Source: an uncultured Bacteroidota bacterium (GTDB lineage Bacteria; Bacteroidota; Bacteroidia; Chitinophagales; Chitinophagaceae). Taken from it: a stretch of 46,572 bases of DNA. The notes below the pieces were generated by a model. That model was not told the DNA's origin. It saw nothing but the letters and a program-made list of their open reading frames with translations, and searched no databases. Shown here one piece after another: positions 34,801 through 44,600 of the stretch (position 1 is its first letter; each line of letters opens with the position of its first letter). The stretch is from positions 1-46,572 of the forward strand of contig CAIVEH010000189.1 of assembly GCA_903904855.1 (NCBI GenBank), in the 5' to 3' direction. A program made the position numbers and the translations under genes.

Positions 34801-34861
34801 CAGCACAGATTAGTAAGTACGAAATCAATAAGCCCCCAAAGTATATCCTGTTCATAACCAC
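31841..34861 (-). CDS. T9SS-exported mosaic surface protein (PKD/Ig-like, type B sorting domain)
   Basis: This 1006-aa protein starts with a signal peptide ending GNTEAQ. Residues about 25-350 repeat the N-terminal domain of the 1295-aa neighbour (VFLQGHYVEIGV, DPQEGW, LGTKDCRAKC). Next come Ig-like units beginning with PVTYCQDA, then PKD domains with the W-x-F-G-D-G pattern (LWTFGDGTDDTSTNP, VTWNFGDGDSIVNINP). The end is a type B T9SS sorting domain: DIPNVFTPNKDGLNDYFFPR, DIYNRWGQLIFET, GWDGRFNDIDQPEG, HRQGNVTLLR. Its last ~400 residues are almost the same as those of the 998-aa neighbour. It is presumably a surface adhesin or scaffold. An alternative start lies two codons in (M3). Confidence 0.9.
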   Translation of the reverse strand: MVMNRIYFGGLLISYLLICAGNTEAQLVGDNVFLQGHYVEIGVAPNGGYGSTLPAPAGFHPNLGGCTFNFWDPAAASSTTSANFIGFVADYGSDGWTTGTPPYFGDFYLPGDPQEGWAIKFTGGPESDAYIPIYQTAGTTGFTGGLTGTNVGYSNSGGILKGIWEGTDGPLYIRQTTVLDTNKLYFTVTVVMVNTTAVPVDNIYYIRTVDPDNEETVTGGGACDAGNFQTNNTITYQLPNPGNKVLVSATGITHTNAYLGLGTKDCRAKCTVFHGAGLAPGFSPDSIYNELTYPYSYLYAVGSTSTEDVGIGLVFNVGTIAPYDSTSLSYAYVLNAADIDSALNSIQPGGINVNGTHFDSSDTINLCSYAPDSVTVSMPGGGFFHWTWVPDSFVTGSGTSFTIHNDSITTNFTYTITGTNIAGGCDSIVYHMVFDHATFTLPAIPPVTYCQDAVAVPLIPPAGGTGALWYTTPTGGVGSTTAPTPSTTTPGTTIYYVSETIGLCQSLRAPDTVNVIALPPPPFLFDPSPYCNGQPFVPFTTGGTGILWYTAATGGIGNPVPPVLNTSITGIDTVWASQTVSGCEGPRNYFAVTILNPIVPIYSYNIHYGCHGDTVYFDNTSIGALKYLWTFGDGTDDTSTNPKHVFLTQDSFVVNLTAINAQCSDSTKDTIPLIHPVKAAFTISPDIVCQNDPVSFTNTSIGSGLGYVWYFGNGAFSINTNPSYTYAKTGVYTVKLIATNFIPCHDTATELVYVDSLSAISIGVTDSVLCRSTSVTFTGIYTSIGLTGVTWNFGDGDSIVNINPVLHSYDNYGTETVTLTAHYRVCRDTSVQRTINIFPEPILNLGADTSICAGNIPITLNDGNNTSTTGAHWKWNTGQTTPSIVVSTPGFYSVTVTINGCESSDTIWVKNDCYLDIPNVFTPNKDGLNDYFFPRNYLSKGLTTFSMDIYNRWGQLIFETKNIEGAGWDGRFNDIDQPEGAYVYVIDATFKDGQKEHRQGNVTLLR

Positions 34862-35031
34862 ATTGATTTACCTATAAAGTTAAATTAAAAAGGTCAAACC
34901 AGGTAAAACTTTTTATACTTTATTCTCATTACTAATCAGTGGCTAATCTTTCTCCATTAATCTTTAACTGCTGCGTAATGTTTTGCCTTATTTTCCCTTT
35001 TTAGTACTAATAATTTTTTCGGAATATTCAC

Positions 35032-38028
35032 TTACCTCATTAATGTTACATTCCCCTGGTGGTGTTCCTTCTCCAGGTCCTTAAATGTTGCATCTATGAT
35101 GTAAACATAAACACCTTCCGGCTGATCGGTTCCATTCAGTTTGCCATCCCATCCCGATCCGTCAAGAGTCGTTGTTTCAAATATCAGCTGCCCCCAGCGG
35201 TTGTAAATATCCATTTTAAATGTTGTAAGCCCCTTTGTCAGGTAGAGCCTCGGAAAGAAATAATCATTCAGGCCATCGCCATTTGGTGTAAATACATTCG
35301 GGATATCCATGTAGCAGTTTTTCTGCACCCATATTGTATCGGTCGACTCGCAACCATTGATATTTACGGTAACTGAATAAAAACCGGGCGAGGTAACTAC
35401 AATAGATGGCGTTGTCTGCCCTGTATTCCATTTCCATTTGGTGCCTGCGGTGTTTATGTTATTGTTGTCAGTTAAAGTAATTGCTACACTGCCGGGGCAG
35501 ATAGATGTATCTGAGCCTAGATTAAGTATCGGTTCAGGGAAGATACTGATAATCCTGCTGGCGCTGGTGTCTTTACAGGCCCTGTAATAAGCATTTAGGG
35601 TAACGGTATAAGTGCCATATTTATCGTAAGAATGAGATGCAGGATTTTTGTTTAGAGTACTGTCTCCGTCACCGAAATTCCAGGTAAAGCCAGTAGAGCC
35701 AATTGTTGTAAAATTACCTGTAAATGTAGCATAGGTGCTCCTGCAGAACACGCTGTCGGTAATTGCAATCTGGATCGGGCTGCTCGAATCTACCAAAACA
35801 GTGGAGTAAGCAGTATCATAGCAAGGCACAAAATTTGCCGCTATCAGTTGCACATTATAGGTTCCGGTGCGGTTGAATGTATAAGTTGGGTTAATGGCAT
35901 TGCTCGTTCCGCCATCTCTGAAGTTCCAGAGGTAAGATAGCGGCGGAGTGCTTGCTAATGTCGTATTGTTGGTAAAGGTTATCGGGCTGCCCTGGCAAAC
36001 AATAACCGGAGAATCTGTAAACGCTGCAATCAATGGATGAATCAATGAGTCTTTCAGTTTGAAACTATCAGTACACACGTGGTTGGTGGCAATAAGCGTA
36101 ACCGTATAAATACCCTGTGCAAATACATGGAAAGGATTTGTTGCGGTATCTGATGTGCCATCGCCAAATTCCCATATATAATATAACGGGCCCGGTGTGC
36201 CTGATAAATTAGTGAAATAAACCGTATCGCCATTACAGCCATAGTGGGTTGTTTGTGAAAAGTTGTCTGTAATGCGCGGTTGAGAAATTGTTTTGGTACC
36301 ACCTACTGCATAAGTACATTGCCCTATTGTTATCGAAAAGTTGCTGTAATCCCCTGCACACAGGTAAGGAACAATAACCGAGCTGTCGGCAAGGGTACTG
36401 GTTATAATTGCTGGCTGAGGAAGCCCTCCTAAAGAATAAAAAACAGAGTCAAGTACAAATGGTGGCAGCGACCTTATTGTTATGGTTCCGTCACATTTTC
36501 CGCACTGGGTGGCATCACTTGAACTTACAATGCTAGCCGGTGGTGGTGGTGGTGCGGCCAGGTTCACAGGGCCTGCAGGAGGAGTACTACATGCTCCGTA
36601 CGATGCAACAAAGTTGGCATATACGGTTGCAGCAAGAGGTGGAGCCGAACCACATAGACCAGTAAGTGTAAGCGTTCCTGTGGCGCTGCTGGTTAAAGTC
36701 AGCGGAGGTTGTGCTACACCATCCTTGGTATAATTCAGCGTGAATAGGTACCCCGGATAAAGCCCGCCTAAGGTTATTGTTCCGTCGCATACGCCACACG
36801 ACGATGGATTGGTAAATGCAACGCTGGTAATAGCTATTGGCGGATCTGTAAGCACTATTGGCCCGGCTGGCGATGAGGAACAGGCTCCCTGCGAAGCCAC
36901 AATACTGGTATAAGTACCTGAGCAAAGCCCGGATATCAGTATAGTGCCGCCTCCCGAAACTGTGGTAATTATTGGTGGTTGTGGAACGCCGCCATAATTA
37001 TAATGGATAGTATCAATATCACCAGGGGTCAACCCGCTTATTAATATCGAGCCATTACATAATCCGCACCTTGTTGGATTTGATGAAGTTGTTGAAATGG
37101 TAATTAATCCACCCGGAGTTACGGTATAATATCCGTAAGAGGTATCTGCGCAACCTTTGGCGCCTGCTTTATAAATAGTAGTGGTATGAGGGCAAACAGT
37201 TATTGTAAAACCTGAATCAATGAAGGCCCCTGTAGTAGCATTATACCAGTAGATATTAGAGCTCGCAAATGGTACAGGTGCATATGGAACAGAATTAACA
37301 AGATAGTAAATGCCTGTACCTGTGTCATTAGGAGTAAAACGCCATCCCTCGTCTGTGCAGGTATAAACTGATGGATAATCACGCCCCGGGGCAGCGGTTG
37401 CTCTTGTTCCGGTGGAATTCTGAACACCTAATAAAGCTAAGCCTGGGATAGCCCCATACCAGCTGGTACAAATATCTTTATGGCCTACATAAACATCAAT
37501 GAGATCAGATCCCTCATATAAAACCATTTGAGTGGTATAGTATTGAGTAGTGCAGGAATACATTGCCACATGGCAAAAGGTTACTAAATACCTTCGGTTG
37601 GGTGCAGTTCCTGTCGTACAATAAGTAATTGTTCCACCATATGCAATATCAACATCACACCAGGGGCCACAAATAGAATTTTCTACAGGTACCTGACCCA
37701 GTAAAGGTCCAGTTGCAATCCAGGTTTCAAATGAGCCAGCCAGGCCGGGAGTAAAACATATAGTTCCGTTTGGGCCTATCAGTGATTGTGTATATGGCAG
37801 ACCGTAAAAATTGAATGTAAAACCAATTGGCAAGTAGGCAGACGGATATTGGTCATCAATTGTAATGCCAGCATCAATAGGTATGTCGCCTACCAGGTGT
37901 GCTGTAAGTGTAGTGCATGTATCAACACAACTTAATGAATCGCTGCTTGTAACAGTAACCTGGGCAAAACCACTGTTGGATAACAACAAAATTACCAAAC
38001 AACACAATCCGGTAAAAAGTCTTTTCAT
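35032..38028 (-). CDS. T9SS-exported surface protein with CxxC repeats and PKD domains
   Basis: The 998-aa product has a signal peptide ending NSGFAQ. It then has a disulfide-rich beta region (about 23-300) resembling extracellular adhesion domains, followed by three ~95-residue repeats that each begin C-G-x-C-x-G (CGLCNG, CGVCDG, CGKCDG). After these come PKD domains (IWEFGDGTSDTATNP, FTWNFGDGDSTLNKNP) and the type B T9SS sorting domain (FTPNGDGLNDYFFPR to GNVTLMR). The C-terminal ~400 residues match the neighbouring 1006-aa protein. The CxxC repeats could bind metal or form disulfides. I know no named family for them. Confidence 0.9.
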   Translation of the reverse strand: MKRLFTGLCCLVILLLSNSGFAQVTVTSSDSLSCVDTCTTLTAHLVGDIPIDAGITIDDQYPSAYLPIGFTFNFYGLPYTQSLIGPNGTICFTPGLAGSFETWIATGPLLGQVPVENSICGPWCDVDIAYGGTITYCTTGTAPNRRYLVTFCHVAMYSCTTQYYTTQMVLYEGSDLIDVYVGHKDICTSWYGAIPGLALLGVQNSTGTRATAAPGRDYPSVYTCTDEGWRFTPNDTGTGIYYLVNSVPYAPVPFASSNIYWYNATTGAFIDSGFTITVCPHTTTIYKAGAKGCADTSYGYYTVTPGGLITISTTSSNPTRCGLCNGSILISGLTPGDIDTIHYNYGGVPQPPIITTVSGGGTILISGLCSGTYTSIVASQGACSSSPAGPIVLTDPPIAITSVAFTNPSSCGVCDGTITLGGLYPGYLFTLNYTKDGVAQPPLTLTSSATGTLTLTGLCGSAPPLAATVYANFVASYGACSTPPAGPVNLAAPPPPPASIVSSSDATQCGKCDGTITIRSLPPFVLDSVFYSLGGLPQPAIITSTLADSSVIVPYLCAGDYSNFSITIGQCTYAVGGTKTISQPRITDNFSQTTHYGCNGDTVYFTNLSGTPGPLYYIWEFGDGTSDTATNPFHVFAQGIYTVTLIATNHVCTDSFKLKDSLIHPLIAAFTDSPVIVCQGSPITFTNNTTLASTPPLSYLWNFRDGGTSNAINPTYTFNRTGTYNVQLIAANFVPCYDTAYSTVLVDSSSPIQIAITDSVFCRSTYATFTGNFTTIGSTGFTWNFGDGDSTLNKNPASHSYDKYGTYTVTLNAYYRACKDTSASRIISIFPEPILNLGSDTSICPGSVAITLTDNNNINTAGTKWKWNTGQTTPSIVVTSPGFYSVTVNINGCESTDTIWVQKNCYMDIPNVFTPNGDGLNDYFFPRLYLTKGLTTFKMDIYNRWGQLIFETTTLDGSGWDGKLNGTDQPEGVYVYIIDATFKDLEKEHHQGNVTLMR

Positions 38029-38193
38029 AACCTATTTATTAATCGTAGAGAAAATTCGACGGCTCTATCTTAATAAGACAGAGTATTCCCGAAAAAGGTT
38101 TGTAATAATACAAAAAAGAAATGAGATATTATATATTCAAGAATTGGACAGGTAATATTAATATTGTAATAATTAATTCAAAGCCCTTTTGTA

Positions 38194-38697
38194 TCACTTC
38201 TTCTTAAATACCGGAACCATTGAGCAGGGCTCGCCATACATCAGAGATTTTACAACCGGGCGCAGGCGATGGGTAATGGCCACATAGGCTGATTCTGGTA
38301 TTGCGGTATCTCCGCATCCCTTTATTACCACTCTTTTATCAGCATAATCAGCAATGTCCATTGTTTTTATCTTGCTCTGTATAAGGGCATTAATCATCTC
38401 GGTTTCTGTCCCGAAATAAACAGATAATGCAACAGGCTCCAAAGCAGAAGCGGCCAGCATATAGGCCCATACAGGTATTATTGCATCTGCGCTGCAGTTT
38501 ATAGCTACATGCTTGTTGCGGTATTGTTCCCAGTCCTCTGCAGCAAGTGCCTCCCGGTAATCCTTCTCCCGGAGTATCATTTCACGGAATAAAAAAGGTT
38601 TCAGGTCAAAGACCGCTACCTCGTTGCCTGGTATAAATGACGCAAGATCAAGGGTTATAATTCCGCTTTCAGCTACTCTGTTTACAATTGTTTCCAT
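38194..38697 (-). CDS. DUF2480 family protein
   Basis: This 167-aa protein matches the Bacteroidota-specific family DUF2480 by its start (VNRVAESGIITLDLASF), the segment LKPFLFREMILREKDYREAL, and the ending VVIKGCGDTAIPESAYV...VKSLMYGEPCSMVPV. No function has been established that I know of. It is cytoplasmic by appearance, with no signal peptide. TAATTTTG on the minus strand (38718-38725) is a possible -7 box. It is not related to the adhesins beside it. Confidence 0.85.
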   Translation of the reverse strand: METIVNRVAESGIITLDLASFIPGNEVAVFDLKPFLFREMILREKDYREALAAEDWEQYRNKHVAINCSADAIIPVWAYMLAASALEPVALSVYFGTETEMINALIQSKIKTMDIADYADKRVVIKGCGDTAIPESAYVAITHRLRPVVKSLMYGEPCSMVPVFKKK

Positions 38698-38858
38698 TTT
38701 ATGTTTACAAACTCACACAAAATTACGATAAATGATCATGCAAATATTCAGCGTGGTTATAACACTTCACTATATAGAAATAGCGGGAGCAGATAAAATA
38801 GCTGACTTAATTTCATCGCTTGGGTGGATATTGGTGCAGACAACTAATTTACATACCA

Positions 38859-39941
38859 TTAATTGGTATCATAAATCAGTTTATACTCTATAGTAGTCAG
38901 GTTGCCCATTTTGTCTTTAAGCAGCACATGTGTTTGTGTTACTTTACTTTGTGCATCAATGTCATAATTCACAAAAGTAGTATCATATGCAGTACTGATT
39001 TGTTTAATCATATGCTGATTCTGAAACACATTTACACCATATGTCTTAAATGATTCCAGCTGCAGGTAATCGCCTGTACGGTTTGGCAGGAAATCATATA
39101 TCTGGAAAAACTTAGTGCTGTTCAACCCCGCAGGGAAATATACAGGGCGCACAAAAATACCATAAGGGTCAACTGCCGTTACCTTAACCATATATTCACC
39201 ATATCCGCTCAGCCCATCCGACAACGCATTTGCAGTATGATACACAAAAGTAGTATCAATACCAGTCGTTTTAGGTACAATTGAAGCCCAGGTTACACTC
39301 AGCGGCAGCGTAATTATTGAATCCCTGTCTGGAAAAGCCGGAGTAATATCTGGTCTGATACCCGAATCAGGAAAGGTTGCTGTAAGGTTCCCATTAAAGT
39401 ATTCCTGCAACAGATCCAGGTTATCCGATGTAAAGTAGGTCGATGCCGAAACAACAGTTCCTGAATCCCTGTAAGAATCAGTCTGGCTTGCCAGAAGGTT
39501 GCCATTATAGGTAAACGTATGAGTTTCCCATGGGAAACTGCAACTTACAAGCTGGTTATTGGCATTCAGTTGAAATGTGTCCCGTTCTGCTACATTGGCT
39601 TGTTTTAGATTATAAATGGTTCTGTTCACCGTACCACCGCTATAGTCATAGGTCATCCGCAAATCAAGCAAACCCAGCTTTTTGAGGTTGGAGTCATTGC
39701 TCGACATTAATACCTGCGACAGCCTGTTATTGTCATCATATCCAAATGAATAGGACTCCGTAACAACAGGTTTTGCGCTAAATGGTATAATTATATTATG
39801 CGTAATTATTTTGGTAAACCCAAGTAATCTGAAATTGGAAGGTGTTGGCAATGTGGAATGATATATTTTCTTGCATGAAGGGTACATGAAAATGCATGTA
39901 GCACAAAGCGCACAAATAAACAATGAAAAAAGCTTTTTCAT
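38859..39941 (-). CDS. Putative lipoprotein with YD-like beta repeats
   Basis: The 360-aa product has a signal peptide with the lipobox-like ending MYPSC at residues 19-23, so it is probably lipid-anchored. The mature part is beta-rich with a Y/D pattern (SFGYDDNNRLSQVLMS, MTYDYSGG, TFTYNGNLLASQ) recalling outer-surface DUF4595/RHS-like beta-strand repeats of Bacteroidota lipoproteins. No catalytic motif is visible. It has a good promoter (TTG-N19-TATTTTTG, 39967-39996) about 25 nt upstream, so it is likely its own transcription unit. Confidence 0.68.
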   Translation of the reverse strand: MKKLFSLFICALCATCIFMYPSCKKIYHSTLPTPSNFRLLGFTKIITHNIIIPFSAKPVVTESYSFGYDDNNRLSQVLMSSNDSNLKKLGLLDLRMTYDYSGGTVNRTIYNLKQANVAERDTFQLNANNQLVSCSFPWETHTFTYNGNLLASQTDSYRDSGTVVSASTYFTSDNLDLLQEYFNGNLTATFPDSGIRPDITPAFPDRDSIITLPLSVTWASIVPKTTGIDTTFVYHTANALSDGLSGYGEYMVKVTAVDPYGIFVRPVYFPAGLNSTKFFQIYDFLPNRTGDYLQLESFKTYGVNVFQNQHMIKQISTAYDTTFVNYDIDAQSKVTQTHVLLKDKMGNLTTIEYKLIYDTN

Positions 39942-39966
39942 ACAGGTAATTTTAATATCAGAAACT

Positions 39967-39996
39967 CAAAAATAGCAAATACTATTCAATATACAA
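39967..39996 (-). promoter_or_regulatory. Bacteroidota-type promoter of the lipoprotein gene
   Basis: On the minus strand, TTG (39994-39996), a 19-nt spacer and TATTTTTG (39967-39974) match the TTG-N19-TAnnTTTG consensus, upstream of the lipoprotein start at 39941. Confidence 0.7.
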
Positions 39997-40028
39997 TAGC
40001 AATCGGCCCTCTTTTGCTTTTTTATTTC

Positions 40029-41489
40029 TCAATTGAGATTTTTGGCAAATGTAATAAGCAATTTTGCTACACCATCAAGATTATTAGCGGTTATTTCCTT
40101 GGCCTTATCATATATATCGTGGTAGTACCCCTTACCTCCATTTGAATAGATGAAAAATGCCGGTACGCCTGAACGGGCAAAATAATAATGATCACTGTTG
40201 GCTGCCTGTCCGCGGCTCCGCAATTCAGGCACAAATTTCTCCTGATCATTAATTTGCTTCAGCATGGCATATTCTACCGGGTTTTCGGTTGCATTCACTA
40301 CCGTTATTGCATTGCTGGCATCGCCCATTACATCCATATTAATGAGGAAGCGGATATTTTTCAGCGGAAACATCGGATTTTTAACAAAAAACTCCGACCC
40401 CATCAGCGATGCCTCTTCTCCCGCAAATGCTATAAAAACCATAGTATACCGTGGCGGATGCTTGCTGTAAAACGAAGCCAGGTGCAGCATCATGGCTACT
40501 CCGCTCGCATTATCGCTTGCGCCGGGAAACATCGTTGTATCCCCCATCATTCCCACGTGGTCGTAATGGGCGCTGAAAACTATATAGGAGTCTTTGACCG
40601 CTCCGGGCACACATCCCACAATATTTACATTGCGCGAATGTGGGATAAATTCAGAAACTACTTCTGCTGATACACTTTTCAGATTTTTTGGAACAACGTC
40701 CTTGTGAACACAAAATATTGTGGCTGCAATGGTATCACGGCTTACTCCCCATTGCAGAATACCATTCTGCTCAATCAGATATACTCCCTTGGGCAGCATT
40801 GATAAAAATAAATTGCGCTTCACATTAAGGACCTTGGTGCAGAACAGATCAACATTCTGCAGAAAATAGGCATGGCTGCCATCAAATTGCGACAAAACGA
40901 TCTTCCACGCCAATCGGTCAGAAATATCATTCAGGTTGACCGTTTTAACCGGCAGTCGTGTGCAGGAGCAGGATGGACTGGCTGGATCAATAACATATTC
41001 TGCGCCTGGCTTTAGCTGTTCTCCGTTTAATGATAATTTCATTTTACCGGGAAATGTATTTACCGGAAATGCAAAACCTTGTGTAAATGATCCATTTGAA
41101 GCCACTGACTTTAACTTAAGCTCCTTGAATTTTTTCATTATATATATTGCGGCTGAATCAACTCCTCTTTTCACATAGCCTCTGCCTTTCATATTGCGTC
41201 CGCTAAGCGCCCCTATCTGCTGTTTCATCCATATTTTATCGCTCTCCGCCTGTATTGCAGCCATCTTCAGAAACTCTGTGTGTTCCCTTTTCTTTTGAGC
41301 CTGGTCCAGGGAATCCAGGTTATAAAGGTGCTTTATTGTATCAACCATTGCAGATGATTGCAGTATGGTCGTATCAGACTGGTAGGTCTCTGTTGAATTT
41401 GAATCAGGCATAGTTTTTTCTACTTGTGCCGTTGCAGAAATAGTCATCAATAGCAAAACAGATAACAGGAATCCGGAAAACTTGGTCAT
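40029..41489 (-). CDS. Secreted M28 family metallopeptidase
   Basis: The 486-aa product (start at the ATG at 41489, giving the signal peptide MTKFSGFLLSVLLLMTISATAQ) has the M28 di-zinc peptidase domain in its C-terminal half. Metal-binding residues in order are H308-x-D in AHYDH, D326 in SDNASG, the pair E358-E359 in AFAGEEAS, D386 in NMDVMGD, and a C-terminal histidine in YYHDIYD. The N-terminal ~280 residues include a PA-like insert and a Cys-rich stretch (PSCSC). M28 enzymes are aminopeptidases or carboxypeptidases. A TATATTTG -7 box at 41517-41524 would place transcription after 41519, which supports the 41489 start over 41519. It lies alone between lipoprotein and adhesin genes. Confidence 0.9.
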   Translation of the reverse strand: MTKFSGFLLSVLLLMTISATAQVEKTMPDSNSTETYQSDTTILQSSAMVDTIKHLYNLDSLDQAQKKREHTEFLKMAAIQAESDKIWMKQQIGALSGRNMKGRGYVKRGVDSAAIYIMKKFKELKLKSVASNGSFTQGFAFPVNTFPGKMKLSLNGEQLKPGAEYVIDPASPSCSCTRLPVKTVNLNDISDRLAWKIVLSQFDGSHAYFLQNVDLFCTKVLNVKRNLFLSMLPKGVYLIEQNGILQWGVSRDTIAATIFCVHKDVVPKNLKSVSAEVVSEFIPHSRNVNIVGCVPGAVKDSYIVFSAHYDHVGMMGDTTMFPGASDNASGVAMMLHLASFYSKHPPRYTMVFIAFAGEEASLMGSEFFVKNPMFPLKNIRFLINMDVMGDASNAITVVNATENPVEYAMLKQINDQEKFVPELRSRGQAANSDHYYFARSGVPAFFIYSNGGKGYYHDIYDKAKEITANNLDGVAKLLITFAKNLN

Positions 41490-41516
41490 TGGGAATACAA
41501 TTTGAAAATAGTGCCG

Positions 41517-41524
41517 CAAATATA
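41517..41524 (-). promoter_or_regulatory. -7 box of the M28 peptidase gene
   Basis: Minus-strand TATATTTG, with a TTG 15 nt further upstream (41540-41542), shorter than the usual spacing. It overlaps the alternative start codon at 41519, and this decides for the ATG at 41489. Confidence 0.5.
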
Positions 41525-41647
41525 GCGCACACTGAATTGCAAAATAATTATTTTACCATTATAAAATAAAATCAACATCGCTTACGGCAATCCGCACGGC
41601 AAAACAAGCAGTAGAAGGTTGTATACCCATGATAACATTGCTTTACC

Positions 41648-44600
41648 TTACCTAACCAATATCACATCACCTTTCATCTCCTTGATATGATCCTGTTTAT
41701 TGCCGCATATTATTTTGGCGTAGTAATAGTAGGTACCCATCTCTGCAGGAACTCCCTTGTACTTGCCGTCCCATCCAAGGTCTATATTTGCAGTATGGGT
41801 TAGGTTATAAACTTCCTCTCCGAAGCGGTTATAAATCGAAAACCTTACGATATACATATCGCCTGTAAACCGGAACCGGTAAATATCATTTAAACCATCA
41901 TCATTAGGTGTAAATGCGTTGGGTAATACCGGGTTGCAGCAGTCATCATACTCCACCTGGGAAGTTGATGAGTCGGTGCAGTTATTGGCATCTTTTACCC
42001 AAACAGTATACTTCCCGTTCTCCAGTCCGTATATGCCTATAGTCACAGATGCCTCTTTGTTGTTCCACAGGTAAGTATATGGACCGGTACCACCTGCTAC
42101 TGAAACCATAACTGCGCCCAGAGGTTTGGTGCCTGTACACTGATTGGGTATTATACTGTCTGCAATACTGATTGGATCCGGTTGACTGATATTTATTGTT
42201 GTATCAATCTTGCAATTCCTGCTGTCGGTAATAGTAATTACATAATGACCAGCATAAAGATTATGATAAACTGCCGAATCCGCCTTCTGTTTCGAACTGT
42301 CAAGCAGGTAAAACAATGGTTGTGCCCCTCCTGATGCATAGAGCGACAGTGTGCCGTCCTTTGCATTATAGCATAATGGCGTTGTAATTACCGTATTGTC
42401 TATATTTATTTGCGGTATTCCGGTAAATGTCAGTGTGGTATCTATCGAGCATCCGTTGGAGTCTTTTACATAAAAAGTATAGCTGCCTGCAAGGAGGCTG
42501 TCAAATGTACTGATTGCACTAAACAGGGTGTTATCTTTAGAATAAGCATACGGCAAAGTACCACCTGCAACCAGCAGTTTTATTTTACCATCCCTGTAGC
42601 CGGGGCACGTAGGGTTAAGTGAGTCAAGCCCGGTAAATACGAGCTTGGCTGGTTGGGAAAGATAAATGCTTGTATCAGTAGTGCATCCGTGGCTGTCTTC
42701 TATCAGAATGTATTCAATTCCTGCTGGCAACCCCGTAAAACTGTTGCCTGCCTGCCATGGTAATGAGTTGATCGAATACATGTAGGGTGGTGTGGCCCCG
42801 GCTGCGTTTACAGTTATAAACCCGTTGCTGCCATTAAAACACGTGATGTTGCTGAAATTAACACTGGCAAATGTAATCCTGTCTGGCTGGGTAAGAGTGA
42901 ATACCGTATCGTGCAGGCAGCCATTGGCATCTTTCACATAAAAAGAATCCGTTCCCGCCGCCAGTGAATTATAAACTGTGGTCGCAGAATACCCGCCGCT
43001 GTTGAACGAGAATGTATAAGTTGCAGTCCCGCCTGTTGCCGACAGTGTTACACTGCCATCATGAAGGCCATAACACGATGGTTCAGTAATTGTTAATCCA
43101 GGTACAATAATACCCGGCTGACTCACTGAAACAGTTGTATCGAATGCACAGCCATTTGAGTCTTTTACATTTATTACATAAGCTCCCTTTAGCAGACTAT
43201 CGAAAATATGGGCTGTACCAAAAGACCCACCACCTATTGAATAGCTGTATGGCGCACTTCCTCCTGTACCTGTAACATTGATAATCCCGGTAGCCTGATT
43301 ATAACATAACGCAGGGGTGAGAATAAATGTACCCGATACAATTAAAGAATCGGAAATGGTTATTGAGGTGTCATGAACGCACAGATTGGCATCCTTAATG
43401 TGGAAGACATAAGTTCCGGCGGCCAGCGGTGAGAACACAGTTCCTGCGCTGAAAGTACCTGCTCCCACTGCATAGGTGTATCCCGGTGTTCCGCCCGTTG
43501 CCCACAAGGTTACCTTACCATTAGCCAGGGTAGCGCAGGTCGAGTTTTTAACTACTGCCGATGGTATGATGATCAATGGCTGTGTGAGTGTTAACGTTGT
43601 ATCTTTCTGGCAGCCGTGGGCATCCTGAACATGCAGCGTATAGCTACCGGATGTGAGGCCGCCAAACAGGCTGGCAGTACCATATGTCCCGGCACCCAGT
43701 GCATAGGTATAAGGTGCAATACCACCTGAAGTATGCATGGTCAGTGAACCATCACTGCCTCCATTGCACGAAGGCTTATGAAGACTCACGGAATCTATAT
43801 GAACAGGAGTCGGTTGCGTAAGGGTTACCGAGTCGGTATATATGCAGCCATTGGCATCTTTAACCTTTACAATATGCAATCCCGCAGTAAGCCCCGTTAG
43901 TATATTGGAAGTGCCCCAGGTCCCCGCATCAACAGTATATTGGTAGCCCGGTGTACCCCCGGTTGCAGTCACAACAATGATACCTGTGGCGGCTCCATTG
44001 CAATGAACATTGGTATCTGCGGTAGTAACGGTAATGGCTGTAGGTTGCGTCAGTGTAATCGCTGTATCAAAAAAACAATTCTGTGCATCCTTTATATGAA
44101 AAGTATCAGTACCAGCTGGAAGAGTGAAAACATTTCCTGCGCCAAATGGGTTGGTACTATTGGCAAAGGTATAAGGAGGTCCAAAGCCCCCTGAACCCGT
44201 CATAGTAACAGTGCCTGTGCCGCCATGACACAGTATGGGCGAAATGGCAAGTGTGGCATGGATAATCGCAGAATCAACCAATGTTATAGATGTATCAATT
44301 TCGCAGGCATTCGCATTTTTTACATGAAATGTATACGTCCCTGCTCCAAGGCCTCCAAACGAATCAACCGCGCTGTAAGCTCCTCCGCCTATAGCATAGG
44401 TATAAGGCGCCACACTGTTGTAGGCTGTAATAATCACATAGCCATTGGCAAAGTTGTTGCACAAAGGCTTGTGGATAGCGAAATGCCACAATATCGGTGT
44501 TGCATTAGGCACTGTTATTGTTGTATCCTTTACACAACTGTTGGCATCCTTTACATGCACTACATAACTGCCGGGAGTGAGCCCGCCAAATAATCCTGAA

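Noticed and set aside
38853-38869. ATACCA/TGGTAT palindrome at the end of the 38859-39941 gene
   Set aside because: The stem is only 6 bp, AT-rich and lacks a T tract; chance is a sufficient explanation.
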